The notes under the pieces: generated by a model
The model's database searches: none
Told to the model about the DNA's origin: nothing
The model's input: only the letters and a program-made list of their open reading frames with translations
Shown here: one piece after another, positions 43,794-45,914 of the stretch
How the letters are laid out: every line of letters starts with the position of its first letter
Numbering within the stretch: the first letter of the stretch is position 1
Assembly: GCA_022181065.1 (NCBI GenBank)
Contig: BQMY01000132.1
Location: 1 to 45,914 of the forward strand
Length of the DNA stretch: 45,914 nucleotides
Direction: 5' to 3'
Source of the DNA: Melioribacteraceae bacterium
Lineage (GTDB): Bacteria; Bacteroidota; Ignavibacteria; Ignavibacteriales; Melioribacteraceae
Position numbers and translations under genes: made by a program

Positions 43794-44778
43794 AATAGAT
43801 GATATAAAAATAAAAAACGCGCTACTTCTCGCGCCAATGGAGGATGTAACCGATCTCGCATACAGGAAATTATGCAAGGAACTCGGCGCCGATGTAGTTT
43901 ATACAGAATTTGTGAATTCTGATGGTTTGATACGTAAGAACAAAAAAACCGCCCAGAAGATGAAAATTACTGAGGAGGAAAGACCGGTTGGAATTCAGAT
44001 ATATGGTTCATTCATCGAGGCTATGACAGAAGCCGCGCGGATGTCGGAGGAGGAGAATCCTGATATTATTGATATCAACGCCGGTTGCTGGGTAAAAAAG
44101 GTTGCTACACGAGGCGCAGGCGCTGGATTGCTAAAAGACCCGCCCTATTTGCAGAAAATGGTCGAAGAGATTGTAAAGGTCGTAGATAAACCTGTTACAG
44201 TTAAAACCCGTCTTGGCTGGGATGATGAAAGCATTTTGATTCCGGAAGTGGCACAAAGAGTCGAGGATGCCGGCGCAAGAGCGTTAACAATCCATTGCAG
44301 AACACGTCAGGGTGCGCATAAAAGTGATCCCGACTGGTCATGGATCGAAAAAGTGAAAAAAGTGGTTAATATCCCTGTTGTACTGAATGGCGGAGTGATG
44401 ACAGCTGAAGATGTAAAGCGCGCTTTTGATGAAACGGGCGCTGATGGCGTCATGATAGCTAGAGGAGCAATTAATCATCCCTGGATTTTCCGTGAAGCCA
44501 AAGAATTAATGGAATTTGGTGAAATCAAAACTATTCTCACAAATGAAGAACGTATAAATACCGCCATCAGGCATCTTGGGTACGAGATGGAAATCAAAGA
44601 CGAACGTGGCGCGGTAATACCATTCAGGAAATATTATACAGGATATCTCAAAGGTTTGCGTAATTCATCCAAAACGAGAAACCAACTTATGCAGCTTGAA
44701 ACTTATGAGGAAGTTAAAGCTTGTCTGTTGGAGTATCTTGATGAATTAAATAATTACGAACTTGAAGAGGCGGTTTAG
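43786..44778 (+). CDS. tRNA-dihydrouridine synthase (DusB-like)
   Basis: A 330-aa flavoenzyme that reduces uridine to dihydrouridine in tRNA. LLLAPMEDVTDLAYRKLCKE, VGIQIYGSF, NAGCWVKKVATRGAGAGLL (catalytic Cys101), VTVKTRLGW, TIHCRTRQG, VLNGGVMTAEDVK and GVMIARGAINHPWIF follow in order. The usual proline after the catalytic Cys is Trp102. ATG 43786 lies inside the MFS gene (8-nt overlap); an in-frame TTG at 43771 is unlikely. It is 5 nt before the PAP2-like gene. Confidence 0.92.
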   Translation: MFEIDDIKIKNALLLAPMEDVTDLAYRKLCKELGADVVYTEFVNSDGLIRKNKKTAQKMKITEEERPVGIQIYGSFIEAMTEAARMSEEENPDIIDINAGCWVKKVATRGAGAGLLKDPPYLQKMVEEIVKVVDKPVTVKTRLGWDDESILIPEVAQRVEDAGARALTIHCRTRQGAHKSDPDWSWIEKVKKVVNIPVVLNGGVMTAEDVKRAFDETGADGVMIARGAINHPWIFREAKELMEFGEIKTILTNEERINTAIRHLGYEMEIKDERGAVIPFRKYYTGYLKGLRNSSKTRNQLMQLETYEEVKACLLEYLDELNNYELEEAV

Positions 44779-44783
44779 CAGGT

Positions 44784-45368
44784 TTGACAAAAAAAAAGTT
44801 TGCCCGGGTAATTTCTAATATTTTTGTGCCTCCTTCGGGGACTTTACTCCTCTCACTTTTTCTCGCATCACAATTTGCCGTGGACTCTATCCAATGGCAT
44901 TTGATATTCTGGATCGGGGCGCTATTCGGGTTTATTTTACCTATCGTTGTATTTGCCATTTTACACAAGCTGGGCAAAGTAGCTGATGTGGACGCAACGG
45001 TTAAGGAAGAACGTTTACTCCCGTACCTCGCCGGAATAGTATTAGCGGGTATCGCTTCATATCTTAGTTCTACATTCAATCTGCCAATGATTGTGACAGC
45101 TATGTGGCTCTCGTACGCTCTCAGCACAACATTTCTCGTTATTATTAACAAGTTCTGGAAAATCAGCGCTCACGCTATTGGTAATTTTTCACCGGCGGCA
45201 ATATTGTTTTATGTTTATCCGTTATCACTGGTGTTGCTAATGCCATTACTAATTATCATATTGTGGTCACGGTTGGAGCTAAAAAAACATACGCCCGCAC
45301 AACTTCTTGCAGGATCGGTTTACGGGTTCGGGTTTACAATATTAGTAATACATTTATATCTTCATTAG
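44784..45368 (+). CDS. PAP2-superfamily-like membrane protein
   Basis: A 194-aa protein with six likely helices. KEERLLPYLAG, KISAHAIGNFSP and SRLELKKHTPAQLLAG line up with the three PAP2 phosphatase motifs. The last (SR-x5-H) is intact. The first lacks the full KxxxxxxRP and the second lacks PSGH. It may therefore be a degenerate or non-catalytic relative. The start is TTG 44784, 5 nt after the dus stop; no nearby ATG preserves the first helix, so the start is uncertain. It is followed 8 nt later by polX. Confidence 0.72.
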   Translation: MTKKKFARVISNIFVPPSGTLLLSLFLASQFAVDSIQWHLIFWIGALFGFILPIVVFAILHKLGKVADVDATVKEERLLPYLAGIVLAGIASYLSSTFNLPMIVTAMWLSYALSTTFLVIINKFWKISAHAIGNFSPAAILFYVYPLSLVLLMPLLIIILWSRLELKKHTPAQLLAGSVYGFGFTILVIHLYLH

Positions 45369-45376
45369 GATAAAAT

Positions 45377-45914
45377 ATGTCGTTCAAAAAAGACTTAATA
45401 TATATGCTTGAAGAATTCGCGGATTTAATGGAATTCAAAGGTGAAAACAGGTTCAAGGTTAACGCTTTCCGTAATGGAGCAAACACCATCAGAAGATTTG
45501 AAGGCGATTTTGAATCTGCTGTAGATGATGGATCAATAAAGAACGTAAAAGGTATCGGAAAAGGTCTGCTTGCGTTCATATCGGAGTTCAGAGAAACAGG
45601 TAAGGTAGAGGATTACAACACCCTTAAAAACGAGGTGCCACAGGGAATATTGGATATTCTCTCGATACGCGGACTTGGAGCTAAAAAAGTTAAAGTGCTC
45701 TTCGAAGTAGCGGGAATAGATGATCTTATAAAACTTGAATCAGCTTGCAAAAATGATGTTGTCGCGAATATTAAGGGTTTTGGTGGTAAGACTCAGGAAA
45801 AGCTGATAGATGAACTTGAGCGAATTAAACGGGAATCTGGTTATATCCATCTCTCGAGAGCAACCAGGCTGGCCTCTGAAATAGGGGATATCTTGGAAAG
45901 TTCACCAGATATTA
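45377..45914 (+). CDS. polX: PolX-family DNA polymerase/PHP protein, N-terminal part
   Basis: The window ends inside this gene after 179 codons. The visible part is the family X N-terminal 8-kDa-like domain with helix-hairpin-helix motifs: FADLMEFKGENRFKVNAFRN, then NVKGIGKGLLAFISEFRETG, IRGLGAKKVKVLFEVAGI and GFGGKTQEKLIDEL. Full-length homologues add the nucleotidyltransferase domain and a PHP phosphoesterase, acting in base-excision repair. The downstream domains cannot be confirmed here. ATG 45377 begins the typical protein. Confidence 0.85.
   Translation, partial: MSFKKDLIYMLEEFADLMEFKGENRFKVNAFRNGANTIRRFEGDFESAVDDGSIKNVKGIGKGLLAFISEFRETGKVEDYNTLKNEVPQGILDILSIRGLGAKKVKVLFEVAGIDDLIKLESACKNDVVANIKGFGGKTQEKLIDELERIKRESGYIHLSRATRLASEIGDILESSPDI

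Noticed and set aside
1-45914. tRNA or rRNA genes, CRISPR arrays, phage or transposase genes
   Set aside because: No cloverleaf-like or repeat-spacer structure and no recombinase or phage protein was recognised in any gap or frame.

Overview
The window is a chromosomal stretch of ordinary bacterial gene content, with about 50 protein genes, no RNA gene and no phage or transposase gene. It best fits an Ignavibacteria/Chlorobi-type member of the Bacteroidota group. The evidence is: (1) two tandem proteins ending in the QNYPNPFNP-type C-terminal sorting domain of the type IX secretion system; (2) several upstream regions matching the Bacteroidota promoter TTTG-N18..22-TAnnTTTG; (3) a Hc1-like small histone, a large class II (B12-dependent) ribonucleotide reductase and an IleS with the PGIHH variant of the HIGH motif; (4) AT-rich DNA. 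The species assignment is inference.

Layout. 1-2246: two T9SS cargo proteins. 2356-4517: cmoA-cmoB (tRNA U34 cmo5U) and a small membrane protein. 4519-5655 (-): GT-C-like membrane protein. 5695-6258: glutathione peroxidase. 6261-6514: a bidirectional terminator split by a ~211-bp palindrome-rich element. 6520-8546 (-): malQ and a TerB-like protein. 8922-12512: nrdJ. 12602-20655: one long, tightly packed run: YggS-DivIVA-PNP-membrane coiled-coil protein-ileS-DksA-like-lspA-rluD. 20812-26526: asnS, a Na+/H+ antiporter-like protein, NAD(P)HX repair enzyme, VanZ, TonB. 26674-32280: TetR, lone ABC ATPase, DUF218 protein, leucine dehydrogenase-like protein, nusB, MFS. 32289-33684: divergent Nudix pair. 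33686-37379 (-): five-gene operon of acyl-CoA dehydrogenase, HisA-like protein, cyclic-nucleotide-binding protein, UspA and an eIF2B-like protein. 37608-41272: alpha/beta hydrolase, bioY, membrane Fe-S oxidoreductase, Hc1-like histone. 41344-45914: CapA-MFS-dus-PAP2-like-polX (truncated by the window end).

Working together: the acyl-CoA dehydrogenase and the membrane FadF/HdrD-type Fe-S protein could form an electron path from fatty-acid oxidation to quinone; no ETF genes are present here. TonB and a FecE/BtuD-type ATPase could serve uptake of iron or the B12 that NrdJ needs. These links are inferences.

No clearly new system such as a defence island or secondary-metabolite cluster was found. 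The most interesting signals are the insertion-split terminator at 6261-6514, a DksA-like protein with rearranged zinc-finger cysteines, a leucine dehydrogenase homologue with Asn at the catalytic Lys80 position, the CNB-Usp-eIF2B-like cassette, an operator-like palindrome over the cmoA promoter, and a hairpin covering both stop codons of a convergent gene pair.
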